From: Planococcus citri
Taxonomy: Eukaryota > Arthropoda > Insecta > Hemiptera > Pseudococcidae
NCBI RefSeq assembly: GCF_950023065.1
Contig: NC_088678.1
Span: forward strand, 6,748,580-6,812,579
Length of the DNA: 64,000 bases
Direction of reading: 5' to 3'
The notes under the pieces were generated by a model, which saw only the letters and a program-made list of their open reading frames with translations, was not told where the DNA came from and did not search any database. The translations under genes and the position numbers were made by a program. Shown in pieces: positions 48,301 through 58,169 of this stretch (position 1 is its first letter; each line of letters opens with the position of its first letter).

Positions 48301-51300
48301 GTGAATATTTTCTTGCTTGTTTGGATCTGTTATGCTCTTTCCCTGCATCCAAAATAACGAATCCTCGTTGAAGATGACCATTTATGTCTTCGCTAAAAAT
48401 CTCATGCATTAATCTTATGTATTCGGTATCTTCGTACTTCTTCACAACCTGTAATTTTATGGTTTGATTGAAAAATTTGTTACATTCAAAGACATATTTA
48501 TTTGATGATGATGAAATTTTGTGGAAATTTCAAGTTTTGAAAATCCACTGGAGGCTCCAGAACTTCTCAAAACAGTTTGAAACTGTTTCCAATCGATTTG
48601 GCATGTCGAAAAATAGGGTATATCTCAAATTTCAGCTTTATAGTCAGAAACTGGTTGCTAAATGTGAACCAATGAACCGGTTTCAAAATGTGATCAGACA
48701 GAATTGTGTAATTTTTCATGCTCTACAACTTTTGTTTCAAGCTTTTTTCTCTATCTACAATTTTTGGGTAATTTTTGATAACTGGTTGCGAATTAATGAA
48801 CTGGTTTCAAAATCTGATCAGCGAAATTGGTTCAATTTTTCACGCTCTACTACTTTTGGTTCAAGCTTTTTTCTCCATCTTCAATTTTTAGATGATTGCC
48901 AAAAACTGGTTGCTAAATGTGAACCAATGAACCGGTTTCAAAATGTGATCAGACAGAATTGTGTTATTTTTCATGCTCTACAACTTTTGTTTCAAGCTTT
49001 TTTCTCTATCTACAATTTTTGGGTAATTTTTGATAACTGGTTGCGAATTAATGAACTGGTTTCAAAATTTGATCAGTGAAATTGGTTCAATTTTTCACGC
49101 TGTACTACTTTTGGTTCAAGCTTTTTTCTCCATCTTCAATTTTTAGATGATTGCCAAAAACTGGTTGCTAAATGTGAACCAATGAACCGGTTTCAAAATG
49201 TGATCAGACAGAATTGTGTTATTTTTCATGCTCTACAACTTTTGTTTCAAGCTTTTTTCTCTATCTACAATTTTTGGGTAATTTTTGATAACTGGTTGCG
49301 AATTAATGAACTGGTTTCAAAATTTGATCAGCGAAATTGGTTCAATTTTTCACGCTGTACTACTTTTGGTTCAAGCTTTTTTCTCCATCTTCAATTTTTA
49401 GATGATTGCCAAAAACTGGTTGCTAAATGTGAACCAATGAACCGGTTTCAAAATGTGATCAAGTAGACAGAATTGCGTTATTTTTTACACTCTACAACTT
49501 TTGTTTCAAGCTTTTTTCTCTATGTACAATTTTTGGGCAATTTTTGATAACTGGTTGCGAATTAATGAACCGGTTTCTAAGTCTGATCAGCGAATATGAT
49601 TCAATTTCTCACGCTCTACAATTTTTGTTCCAAGTTTTTTTCTTTATCTTCAATTTTTAGGTGATTTTCAGAAACTGGTTGCTAAAATGTGAACCAATGA
49701 ACCGTTTTCAAAATGTGATCAGACAGAATTGTGTAATTTTTCATGCTCTACAACTTTTGTTTCAAGCTTTTTTCTCTATGTACAATTTTTGGGTAATTTT
49801 TGATAACTGATTGCGAATTAATGAACCGGTTTCAAAATCCAATCAGCGAAAATGGTTCATTTTTTCACGCTCTACTACTTTTGGTTCAAGTTTTTTTCTC
49901 TATCTTCAATTTTTAGGTGATTGCCAAAAACTGGTTGCTAAATGTGAACCATTGAACCGGTTTTAACATGTGATCTGACAGAATTGTGTTATTTTTCATG
50001 CTCTACAACATTTGTTTCAAGCTTTATTCTCTATCTACAATTTTTGGGTAATTTTTGATAACTGGTTGCAAATTGATGAACCGGTTTCAAAATCCAATCA
50101 ACGAAAATGGTTCATTTTTTCACGCTCTACTACTTTTGGCTCAAGTTTTTTTCTCTATCTTCAATAATATGCCAGACAATACATATTTTATGCGGAGTGC
50201 CTGCCTGAAATTTTTGAGTCGTTAATTATGTATTTAATTAAAATTTTTTTCATTCGCTTAATTCCTGCGCTTTCAACCGTGAAATTTCAGGATCATTTTG
50301 TGAGATGCTAAAGTGACATTTTTTCTAAGACATTTAAACTATCGATACTTATATGGCATATGGCACAGTTTTTGGATATTATCCTTCTCGCTTCTCCTCA
50401 ATAGGGCTCAAGAAAAAAGTGCAATATGATACCCCCTGAATGAGATGTGTATAATGAATTACGTCATCTATGATGTAGTCCACAGCTTCTGTTGTCCTTC
50501 CTGATACTGCAACTAACAAAGGTATTCCATGATTCGCAGGTGTGTTCAATTTCTTAACTTTATCATGAGGGGTTAGCAAAATGTGACCATTGGCTCCTCC
50601 AACGCCAAAACTATTGACAGCGAAATATTTACCCTCCAAAGGAGTTGGTTTTGTTACCACCTTCGCAAAAATATAATCACAATTATGGAAACTTGTGTTA
50701 CTTTATATCTAACTTAAGGTATTGTCCTGCATAGTATTATTGTCTACATTTGATTTCAACTAACCTCCAGATGACCGTTATGTAAACCTTGTATTTTGGG
50801 ATTTGGATTTTCATAGCCAATATGCGGTGGAATAATTCCAGTTTCGAATGCAGTGATCATTTTAACTACTGAGCATAAAGCTGATGACGCTTCTCCGTGA
50901 CCCATGTTAGATTTCACCGAACCTATTTTTAGTGGCGTTGTGCGATCAGTGCAGAATATTTCCTCCACCGATGTTCCTTCCACGAAGTCGCCTGCCTTGT
51001 GAAGAAATACTTTTTTTTTCAACAAGAATGAATATTACGATTAGATAAATTGTATTCTTACTTGTGTAGCAGTTCCATGCATTTCAACGTATGACACCAT
51101 GTTCGGATTCAAATTAACTTCTTCGTAAAATGTTCTAAATAATTCCTTTTGTCGGGTTATCGAAGGAAACGTGATTCCTTCATTTTTAAAACCATCGCAA
51201 TTCGTCTTTGTATGGATGACATTGGCGTACACCCTTCGAGCATGCTCTCTTTTTTGTAAAAAAGCAACCACTACTGCCTCAGCTCTTGTGTAACCGTCAA

Positions 51301-54300
51301 CTGTCAACATTAAGATGAGTGTGTGGAAAAATTTCAATTTTTTCAATTATTTCAACCTGGTATTTGGTAATCTATTTCGATTTCCTGAGAAATGCTAGTT
51401 TTTTTTGTTCTGAAAACGTTCAGTTTGATTTGTTGTTTTTAATGGCAGACAACTCTCACAACAGAGGTGACCAAGGAGAATCAGAGCTAAATCGTGAACT
51501 GGAACCTGCCATACTATGAGGGGAAGTCAAAGCAGCCTTTAAAAAGCAATGCTGAAAAAAGGCAAATCGGCAGGGGCAGATGGAATTGTGGCTGAAATGA
51601 TAACAGCAGCAGAAGAGGAAAGCATAACAGTGCCACACAGAATCTGCAACAAGGTCTGGGAAGAAGGAAAATGGCCCAAAGACTGGACTATATCTGTGTA
51701 TGTACCTCTGCACAAGAAAGGCTCAAAGATGAAGTGCTCGAACTACAGAACTATCACACACGAGCGTATCAAAGGGTACATCCTGCCACAAATACCACCA
51801 GAACAGGCGGGTTTTGTGCCAGGAAGAGGCACAAGAGAACAAATCCTAAATATATGCCAAGTGATTGAAAAGGCTAGAGAATTCAACAAGCCAGTGTACA
51901 TGTGCTTCATTGACTATACAAGAAGGCATTTGATAATGTGAAGTGGAAGATCCTCTGGCAAAACCACAAAAAGCTTGGAGTACCAAAGCACTTTGTCAGT
52001 CTTATGGAGAGTCTGTATGAGGACAATGAGGCACAGCTGAGAGTTGAAGGAGAGCTCACCAATCATTTCCATACAGCAATTAAAGGGAGTAAGACAAGGA
52101 TGCATACTAAGCCCAATCCTCTTCAATGCATATGGATTATGGGTAATGAGAACAGCTGCACTAGAGGATTGGGAAAAGGGAGTCAGAATTGGAGGAAAGA
52201 CATTGTCAAACTTACAATATGCCAATGACACAACCCTGTTCTTAGAAACACCAGATGAGATGAAGGAAATGCTCAGGAAAATCGAAGAAGCTAGCAATGA
52301 GGCAGGCCGGAGGGTCAACAAAGGAAAAACGAAAATAATGATAATCGATAGGGAGCAAAACAACAGACCTGAAATATTGGAGATTGATGATATAGAATAG
52401 AGGTTGTGCAGGACTTCGTGTACATTGGTTCATTAATAACGAATCAGGGAAGCTCAGCCAGAGAAATCAGGAGAAGGTCGGCTATAGCAAAGACAGCAAT
52501 GGGAATGCTCAACCGGATATGGAAAAGCCACAATATTACTAAGGCCACAAAGCTGAGAATAGTAAAAACGCTAGTTCTTCTCCATCTTCCTGTATGCGTC
52601 AGAGTGCTGGACTATATGCAAGGCAGATCAAGATAAAATTGACGCATTCGAAATGTACCTACTGCTACAGACGCATGCTAAGGATATCATGGGTCCAGAA
52701 AAGAACAAACGCGTCAATACTTCAACAACTGGGTGTAAAGGAAAGACTAAGCACAGTCATCAGGAGAAGAATACTGCACTACATTGGGCACATCGTGAGA
52801 CAGGACAACTGGGAAAAGTTGACAGTCCAAGGTCAGGTAGAAGGCAAGAGGGGAAGGGGAAGATCACCCACCTGATACACGGACTCGATCAAGAAAACTG
52901 CCAAAAATTTGCAGGTGGTCGCTCAAATCTTACTCTATTTTCACTTTCAATTGCAATTTGCAAATAAGATCCCCATTACCTACCATCACTGTTGAAAGGC
53001 GACGTATTTCCATTCCGGTTCAGTACTGGACTATCCGTACCAAAATATTTTGTTCGCGAAAGACAAAGGTTTGTTGAGCATACGATAGCAGCATCACATT
53101 GACCATTTCGAATTGCTCGAACAGCTGTGTCCATAGCGTACATAGATGCTGAGCAGGCTGTATTAACAGTGAAACTGGGTCCTGTCAATATACGTACAAT
53201 TTTATCTATGGCTCGTGTGTGTGTTTTTGAATGGGAAATATTATTTTTTCATTTAAATATTTGTATCGGGTAAAATATTGATAAGTATCATACCGTGAAC
53301 ATCTAACAAGTAAGAGATTCGATTTGCTTTCATGGTATGGATCATTGTCAAACTTGTATCTTTTAATTCTGCATCCCAGATTGGATCTTCTTCGTCACAG
53401 CTGTCCACTACTCCACAAATAACAGCCACGTTTTTACCTTTCAGTTGTTGAGGATTGTAACCTTACACGAGTTTGAGAACAAATTAAAAATGGAATTTCT
53501 CTTAATTTAAATGAGAATCTCATTTGTATGTGGTATGTGAGGTGAAGGCTATAAAGAGCCTTATAAGTAGGACGAAATTAGCCCTTGAAAGCATATCACT
53601 ATGTTATTAATTGACTTTTGCCAATTATACCTACGATTATCATTGACCAGGCCTTAAAAGCAACGATGCCAATTTTCATGAGGTGGCTTTTCATACAGTA
53701 TGACACAAAAGTAGTGCTCTGTGGCTTTAATTTCTGAGTGGAAAGAGCTAGCGACATGAATGAAGGGGCATTGAGTAGGGAAAAAGAAGGGCTTTCAAAT
53801 TCAAAAGCGACCTTGACAATTTTAGGCCCATGCACAGGGTGTCTACAAATTGAAAAACCGGTTTGATCAAAAAATTCAAACTGGTTTTTATTGGCGCAAT
53901 GTATTGTACACACTAAGTCGACAATTCAGATCACCCTATTGATCAAAATACTCACAAAATTCAGCTAGATCTCCAAAATTCGAACCACACCATCCACCTT
54001 ATGTATTTTCCTAGTCATGTAGGCATTGAAGGAAATGAACTTGTTGACACCTATGCAAAATCAGCCACTGACCCCCCCCACCCTTCTCCATTTTAACCCC
54101 TGACGATATAAAATCCTTCTTTACACAAAATACTCACTCTAAACGGCAGAACTTCTGGTCATCACAGACATCAAACAAACTCTTTCAACACAAAAAAACA
54201 ATCTACTCCTGGAAGAACCTAATTATAACCCGTCTAAGAACCACCTGTACCAAAAAATTCAAAAACCCCCTGTCAATTCTGCGAAAATGAACCTACATCC

Positions 54301-56619
54301 ATCCATCCAACATTTACTATTCACCTGTGCTAAATTACAGCAAACAAGACCAATTCTCCAAATAGACCCAAATTTAATGACTATCCCAGACAACCCTTCC
54401 GAAATCCAAAAATTCATAACCCTACTAAAGAACATCAACCCGATAAACCAAATCTAAACCCCTCTCCACACGGGTGTAATAATCCTGCAATTATAAACAC
54501 CCCCTCCCCCCAAAAAACGTGATATGAATTTTTTGAAACCAGTTCATTAATTTACAACTAGTTGACAAAAATTCCCCAAAAATTGTAGCTAGGGAAAAAA
54601 TCTTGAAACAAAAGTTGTAGAGGGTGAAAAATTACACAATTCTGTCTAATCACATTTTGAAACCGGTTTTTGTTTCAAGCTTTTTTCTCAATCTATAATT
54701 TTTGGGGAATTTTGGTGAACTGGTTGCAAATTGATGAACTGGTTTCAAAATCTGATCAGGGAAAATGGTTCAATTTTTCACGCTCTACAACTTTTGTTTC
54801 AAGTTTTTTTCTCCATCTTCAATTTTTAGTTGATTGTCAAAAACTGGTTGCTAAATGCGAACCAATGAACCGGTTTCAAAATGTGATTAGACAGAATTGT
54901 GTTATTTTTCACGCTCTACAACTTTTGTTTCAAGCTTTTTCCCTATCTACAATTTTTGGGGAATTTTGGTGTACTGGTTGCAAATTGATGAACCGGTTTC
55001 AAAATCCGATCAGCGAAAATGGTTCAATTTTTCACGCTCTACAACTTTTGTTTCAAGCTTTTTTCGCCATCTACAATTTTTGGGGAATTTTGGTGAACTG
55101 GTTGCAAATTGATAAACTGGTTTCGAAATCTTATCAGGGAAAATGGTTCAATTTTTCATGCTCTACAACTTTTGTTTCAAGCTTTTTTCCCTATCTACAA
55201 TTTTTGGGGAATTTCGGTGAACTGGTTTCTGATTGATGATCTGGTTTCAAAATCTGATCAGGGACAATGGTTCAATTTTTCACGCTTCACAACTTTTGTC
55301 TCAAGCTTTTTTCTCCATCTCCAATTTTGTTGATTGTCAAAAACTGGTTGCTAAATGCGAACCAATGAACCGGTTTCAAAATGTGATTAGACAGAATTGT
55401 GTAATTTTTCACCCTCTACAACTTTTGTTTCAAGCTTTTTTCTCCATCTCCAATTTTTTTGATTGTCAAAAACTGGTTGCTAAATGCGAACCAATGAACC
55501 GGTTTCAAAATGTGATTAGAAAGAATTGTGTTATTTTTCACCCTGTACAACTTTTGTTTCAAGCTTTTTTCTCTATCTACAACTTTTGGGAAATTTCAGT
55601 GAACTGGTTGCAAATTGATGAACCGGTTTCAAAATCTGATCAGGGAAAATGGTTCATTTTTTCACGCTTCACAACTTTTGTCTCAAGCTTTTTTCTCCAT
55701 CTCCAATTTTGTTGATTGTCAAAAACTGGTTGCTAAAGGCGAACCAATGAACCGGTTTCAAAATGTGATTAGACAGAATTGTGTATTTTTTCTTCCTCTA
55801 CAACTTTTGTTTCAAGCTTTTTCCCCTATCTACAATTTTTGGGGAATTTTGGTGAACTGGTTGCAAATTGATGAACCGGTTTCAAAATCCGATCAGTGAA
55901 AATGGTTCAATTTTTCACGCTTTACAACTTTTGTTTCAAGCTTTTTTCCCTATCTACAATTTTTAGGGGATTTTTGTCAATTGGTTATAAATTAATGAAC
56001 CGGTTTCAAAAAATGCATTTCACGTTTTTGTCACCTTAGTGTGTGGAATACATTGCGCCATTAAAAACCAGTTCTAATTCTTTGATCAAACCGGTTTTTT
56101 AATATGTAGACACCCTGTGAATGGACCTAAAATTGTCAAAGTCGCTTTTGAATTTGAAAGCTCTTTCCACTTGGAAATAAAAGCCACTGAGCAAGTGAGC
56201 ACTACTTTTTTTTCGAATGAAAAATTGAGAATCATTACCTGCATCTAAAATAGCTTCGAAGGATTTTTCAAGTAATAATCTCGAAGAGATAGGCAAACCT
56301 CCGGCAGCTTGTTGATGAGTAATTCGAAAAAATGAATGATCGAAACGATCGATGGTTTTTAGTAATCCAGTTTTGCCGCCTGAAAAAAAAATCAGAATTG
56401 ACAGCTGTATCAAGTTTCTCAAATCGATTATGATAAAATAATTGGTAGGTATTACATACTTGAACCGCATCGATCTTCTTGAGAAATCATGCATTTTCCT
56501 GCCAGTAAATTATCTTTGAATTCTTCTACGTTTTCACTTTGGGGAAAAACTCCAGAAATACCAGAAATAACAATATCTTGCAAATTGCAATGCTCGTCGC
56601 TGTCATTTTTTATCGACAT
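32294..56619 (-). CDS. FASN: Fatty acid synthase-like gene, copy B (all domains)
   Basis: Animal type I FAS, start ATG 56617-56619, stop TGA 32294-32296. Exons: 56460-56619, 56239-56379, 53294-53461, 52984-53181, 51062-51300, 50765-50995, 50463-50660, 48317-48448, 47997-48227, 47723-47912, 47404-47633, 46999-47303, 46657-46915, 46441-46549, about 46112-46358, 45827-46006, 45582-45733, 41690-41863, 41471-41611, 41212-41367, 40890-41128, 40603-40842, 40402-40522, 40136-40309, 39869-40048, 39600-39780, 39331-39511, 39100-39245, 34399-34646, 33933-34257, 33717-33863, 33418-33612, 33187-33339, 33009-33133, 32531-32923, 32294-32410. They sum to about 2,330 residues, slightly short of typical animal FAS. 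Phases agree except at the end of 46112-46358, whose donor is unclear. Homodimeric and cytosolic by family. No frame break was found in the listed exons. Confidence 0.87.
33418..33863 (-). CDS. FASN: FAS copy B: linker and acyl carrier protein (ACP)
   Basis: Exons 33717-33863 and 33418-33612. The phosphopantetheine Ser is in ELGMDSILAMELRQ, as in copy A. Confidence 0.9.
33933..34646 (-). CDS. FASN: FAS copy B: ketoreductase (KR)
   Basis: Exons 34399-34646 and 33933-34257. The cofactor loop GGLGGFGLELADWL is followed by SSRSGIRNGYQ and the Ser-Tyr-Asn centre in VVFSSVISGRG and NYAFANSIMERI. The 4.45-kb intron upstream contains a LINE, a mariner and a foldback insertion. Confidence 0.9.
36035..37281 (+). 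mobile_element. Insertion in the LINE: truncated mariner plus a foldback segment
   Basis: The insertion is flanked by an 8-bp repeat, GTGTTCTT, at 36027-36034 and 37282-37289. Its main part is a mariner-type element of about 36047-37001 with terminal repeats GGGGTGTTTCAAAAGTCTCT and the inverse with changes. The transposase (36211-36786) shows the helix-turn-helix region (KKIHNELKAMYGDSA, FKEGRTNLHDDARS), WVPRLLSDQ and the first catalytic Asp in VTGDETWVHY. A stop at 36418-36420 and a missing C-terminal half make it non-autonomous. Confidence 0.8.
37003..37275. repeat. Foldback segment with imperfect inverted arms
   Basis: CATGGACTGTTATC at the left pairs with GATAGCAGTCCATG at the right, and further in AGTAATAGAGGTACTTAATT pairs with AATTAAGTACCTCTATTGCT. 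The centre of about 130 bp is GC-richer than its surroundings. It adjoins the right terminus of the mariner. Confidence 0.7.
38390..38870. repeat. Intronic repeat related to the cluster in copy A
   Basis: Words such as TTTCTCCAGAAGGCGTG and GCCTCCAG...TTTCCAG correspond to the block at 10345-11190 of the matching copy A intron, here in two opposing pieces. It is probably ancestral intron sequence. Confidence 0.6.
39100..40522 (-). CDS. FASN: FAS copy B: enoyl reductase (ER)
   Basis: Exons 40402-40522, 40136-40309, 39869-40048, 39600-39780, 39331-39511 and 39100-39245 have lengths equal to copy A. The NADPH loop is HAGSGGVGQAAIN. The start is YSGLNFRDIMLGSRKLS. The GC donor at the end (ATAG then GCATGT) is conserved with copy A. 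Confidence 0.9.
40603..41863 (-). CDS. FASN: FAS copy B: pseudo-methyltransferase and pseudo-KR region
   Basis: Exons 41690-41863, 41471-41611, 41212-41367, 40890-41128 and 40603-40842 match the central structural region. The first begins with a clear acceptor (TTTCAG then GAAATGGAT). Comparison with copy A, where the acceptor and first few bases are missing, fixes the deletion breakpoint there. Exon lengths are equal between copies after the breakpoint. Confidence 0.82.
42036..42804. repeat. Inverted-repeat element, arms of about 84 bp
   Basis: TGAGAGGTAGAAGATACAAC at 42036 and following bases return inverted, ending at 42804. The arms share GGTGTGCTTGCAAACAC and TTAGACCTTCCTTTA. The interior of about 600 bp has no coding signal. 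It lies in the 3.7-kb DH to pseudoMT intron of copy B, that is, in the region missing from copy A. Confidence 0.7.
43880..44152. mobile_element. Foldback MITE with 33-bp terminal inverted repeats
   Basis: Left terminus AATACTATCAACTAACAATA and right terminus TATTGTTAGTTGATAGTATT are exact inverses over about 33 bp. GAGACAT occurs on both sides (43871-43877 and 44155-44161), perhaps a target duplication. It sits inside the LINE remnant. Confidence 0.8.
44202..44335. mobile_element. Small palindromic MITE
   Basis: TGTGACTGTCCG at 44202-44213 pairs with CGGACAGTCACA at 44324-44335, and the inner parts (AAACCAACCATTGGT against ACCAATAGTCCGTTTT) pair partly. There is no coding capacity. Confidence 0.65.
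44548..44917 (+). pseudogene. Copia-like gag N-terminal fragment
   Basis: The frame begins MDFIKGIKPLSGSSNWPSWK, the N-terminal gag pattern of copia-type LTR retrotransposons (a 'L.G..N...W' motif followed by a UBN2-like helix bundle). It stops at 44806-44808; the next part continues in another frame (CEAWVVLTKEFDDKAEDQLF) to 44918. It is short, frameshifted and lacks the rest of the element. Confidence 0.7.
45582..46915 (-). CDS. FASN: FAS copy B: dehydratase (DH), absent from copy A
   Basis: The DH removes water from the beta-hydroxy intermediate. Exon 46657-46915 has MISPLVKWKHDEKWP and the first hot-dog motif with catalytic His in DHGVNGINVYPG (HxxxGxxxxP). Exon 46441-46549 reads VIVWQTLAKMQ. 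The exon of about 46112-46358 has MRLRGYSYKKAF, where the family has a YGPxF-like sequence. Exon 45827-46006 has WDDNFVTFMDAMAQF with the catalytic Asp and Gln of the DxxxQ motif. Exon 45582-45733 has SSGGIQMIDWKLRSVARKQ. Between it and the next exon (41690-41863) roughly 90 residues present in other animal FAS are not seen; an exon may hide in the 3.7-kb intron or have been lost. Confidence 0.85.
46999..48448 (-). CDS. FASN: FAS copy B: malonyl/acetyl transferase (MAT)
   Basis: Five exons of the same lengths as in copy A. The active Ser is in GHSVGELGCAYADG and the His in NIAYHSRYITP. The donor after exon 48317-48448 is GC (AACAA then GCAAGA) where copy A has GT (AATAAA then GTAAGC). The last exon ends in phase 2 at GTGAGT, and here the acceptor of the DH exon is present at 46916. 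Confidence 0.9.
48630..50170. repeat. Satellite-like array in intron 7 of copy B, about 255-bp period
   Basis: The marker GAACCAATGAACCGGTTTCA recurs near 48667, 48921, 49177, 49432, 49691 and 49946, a spacing of 254-259 bp. Each period consists of two related halves of about 128 bp, both with TTTTGTTTCAAGCTTTTTTC-like words. The long plus-strand frames here are products of the repeat. The intron is 2.0 kb in copy B against 455 bp in copy A, which lacks the array. Confidence 0.9.
50463..56619 (-). CDS. FASN: FAS copy B: ketosynthase (KS) exons 1-7
   Basis: This is the same seven-exon layout as copy A. The active Cys is in VNTACSASMYAMD (52984-53181), the histidines in VEMHGTATQAGD and KSNMGHGEASS. 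The motif NSFGVGGANGH follows. Copy B keeps the first Gly of the HGTGT loop, which copy A has lost, and the usual Ala before Cys, so it is closer to the family pattern. Introns 2, 4 and 7 are swollen by a 2.5-kb inverted-repeat element, a LINE and a satellite array. Confidence 0.9.
51425..52915 (+). pseudogene. Non-LTR retrotransposon reverse transcriptase in intron 4 of copy B
   Basis: The RT domain is spread over shifted frames: KGKSAGADGIVAEMI, KDWTISVYVPLHKKGS, PEQAGFVPGRGTREQILN, VRQGCILSPILFNAYGLW, LQYANDTTLF, then FVYIGSLITNQGSSAREIRR and RRRILHYIGHIVRQD at the C-terminal end. The catalytic F/YADD box reads YAND, so the second Asp site is changed, and there are frameshifts near 51930 and 52400. 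The matching copy A intron is only 107 bp, so the insertion came after the duplication or was lost from A. Confidence 0.82.
53930..54480 (+). pseudogene. LINE C-terminal fragment with RNase H end
   Basis: Plus-strand words correspond to the RNase H region of a jockey-type LINE (a FPSHVGIEGNELVDTYAKSA-like stretch at about 53998-54070), followed by a C-terminal tail with stops and frameshifts to about 54460. It lies between the left arm and the satellite. Confidence 0.6.
54540..56030. repeat. Satellite-like array in intron 2 of copy B, same family as 48630-50170
   Basis: Units of about 127 bp carry AACCGGTTTCAAAAT, TTTTGTTTCAAGCTTTTTTC and CTATCTACAATTTTTGGGGA. Markers GAACCAATGAACCGGTTTC fall near 54859, 55359, 55486 and 55741. 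At 54540-54665 a unit is in the opposite orientation. The same satellite lies 4.5 kb away in another intron of the same gene. Confidence 0.88.
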
Positions 56620-57040
56620 TCTGCTCGAATTTCGTCTGACTATGAAATAGGTAGTTATAATTCAAACAAATATCTACACGGTCGCATTCAATACGCTTGT
56701 GTTAACGAATAATGTGGACATAGGTACTGGGTACGTTCATTTGGCGGCCTGACTTCAATCATCATACGCATAAAAGTACCTAATCTACATTATACAATGA
56801 AACGATGCATAATTAATTCCACAGAGTGACGCACATGCGATTAATGAATTTTTTCTAATTATTATAACGCAACATTTTTAACGATGTTCATCTTTTTTAA
56901 AAATTTTAAATATTTTCGAATATTATCATACCTAAAAATACGACAATTAAAAAAATGGTGTCCGGCATTACTTGCAGGTATGCCTTTGTCGTATGGGTAG
57001 GAAAAATATTCAAAAAGGAAGTAGCGAGGTCACTTTTGAC
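56620..57040. other. 5' flank of FAS copy B
   Basis: Homologous to 19712-20150 upstream of copy A; expected to hold the promoter and 5' untranslated region. Homology ends at about 57040. Confidence 0.6.
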
Positions 57041-58140
57041 GCAATAACGTTTTGGTTTTATAAAGCTCTTCCAACAAAATTCACTTAAATTCGGTATTTA
57101 ATTCACAACTAACTCACTAGAGAATCCCCTTAGTATCAAAGTAGGTATCAAAAAATTTTATGCCTAATGAATTTTAATAATTTTCAAGTTGTAAAGGTAG
57201 TTTTGGCACCCTTGCCACAAACTGCTACATAGTCTAACTTCACCCTTACCCTACACCTAATAGTACTATCACAGATAGGTACTGGCGATTTACCACCTCG
57301 TTACCTACTCTTTGGTAAATCATGAGATAATAATATATTTATGCACATAGAATAAAATAAATAATACACGGACGATTATGCAATACCTGCTTTATTTATC
57401 ATTAAGTTATTATGGTGAATACATAATCTAATTACTTGATGTTACATAATGGTAATTACGTCTACAGAATACATATAAGCAATGAATAACAAGTATTCTG
57501 TAGTTGAATCAGTGAGAACAGAAAGGGGCTAAGTCCATTTCCACAGTTTTCAGGAATAACAAAAAACTGATTTATTTGGAAATCTAAAATTTTTGGTAAA
57601 CATGTTAAGGTCATCGAAAGAGAGCCCCAAGACACAACTTTTCGCACAGTTTCGAAAAAAAAATATTCACGTGAGCCGGCGCTGTTGCTGCCTAAACAAA
57701 TGAACTTGAATTTCAAAAAATTGTCTTCTAGAAAATGTTTGTTATTTTTCAAGGAATTCAAAAAATTTAACAAAAAGGTCATCAATGCAGACCCGCCCTT
57801 TTTCTGCGCCCAAATACCACTTTCCCGGCAGTTTTGTGGAAATCTTTCATCACCAGTCGATCCGCCGTATTTCAAAACCCACATATCCGTGAAAATTTTT
57901 TTTCCCAAGTTGTGATGGTCCCTTTCTGTTCTCACCGATTCAGTTGTACATATTAAAATACCACCCAGGGAGGAAGGGCATGTATTGTATAACCGATAGG
58001 GTAGGTCCATTATCCAAGACTCTAGATAGAGATTTAAATGAAGACAAAACGTATACAATTCGCCTGAGTCATCCTGACATCTTGTACCTGCATTTATTAA
58101 GTAAACAGATCACTTCCCTTGGCAGTTAATGTTAGCTAAT
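57041..58140. other. No gene; contains a ~450-bp inverted-repeat segment
   Basis: A terminal word GAATCAGTGAGAACAGAAAG near 57507 returns inverted as CTTTCTGTTCTCACCGATTC near 57922, bounding about 57500-57948. The interior includes a GC-rich patch (GTGAGCCGGCGCTGTTGCTG). The minus-strand frame of 198 codons here has no recognisable motif and crosses the inverted repeat, so I do not call it a gene. Confidence 0.5.
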
Positions 58141-58168
58141 GGAAGAAGAAGAAGAAGAAGAAGAAGAA
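58141..58168. repeat. Microsatellite (GAA)n at the LINE 3' end
   Basis: Nine or so GAA units. On the minus strand this is a (TTC)n tail directly after the LINE coding end, compatible with the simple repeat that ends some non-LTR elements. Confidence 0.7.
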
Positions 58169-58169
58169 A

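Larger units (their letters stand above)
53708..56212. mobile_element. Large inverted-repeat element in intron 2 of copy B
   Basis: Left arm about 53708-53917 and right arm about 56028-56212 are inverses: AAGTAGTGCTC, GTGGAAAGAGCT, AATTCAAAAGCGAC, CAGGGTGTCTAC, AAACCGGTTT and CGCAATGTATT occur in both. The left arm carries about 50 extra bases near 53750-53790. Inside are a LINE RNase H fragment and a satellite array. No transposase is seen. Copy A lacks it. Confidence 0.75.

Noticed and set aside
48468..49466. 203-codon and 94-codon open frames with repeated peptide blocks
   Set aside because: The frames follow the 255-bp satellite period inside a FAS intron and have no independent support.
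54670..55899. Overlapping frames of 70-190 codons
   Set aside because: Same satellite as above; the peptide repeats mirror the DNA repeat.
57462..58058. 198-codon minus-strand frame
   Set aside because: No recognisable domain; it crosses an inverted-repeat segment and has no start context or conservation visible in the window.
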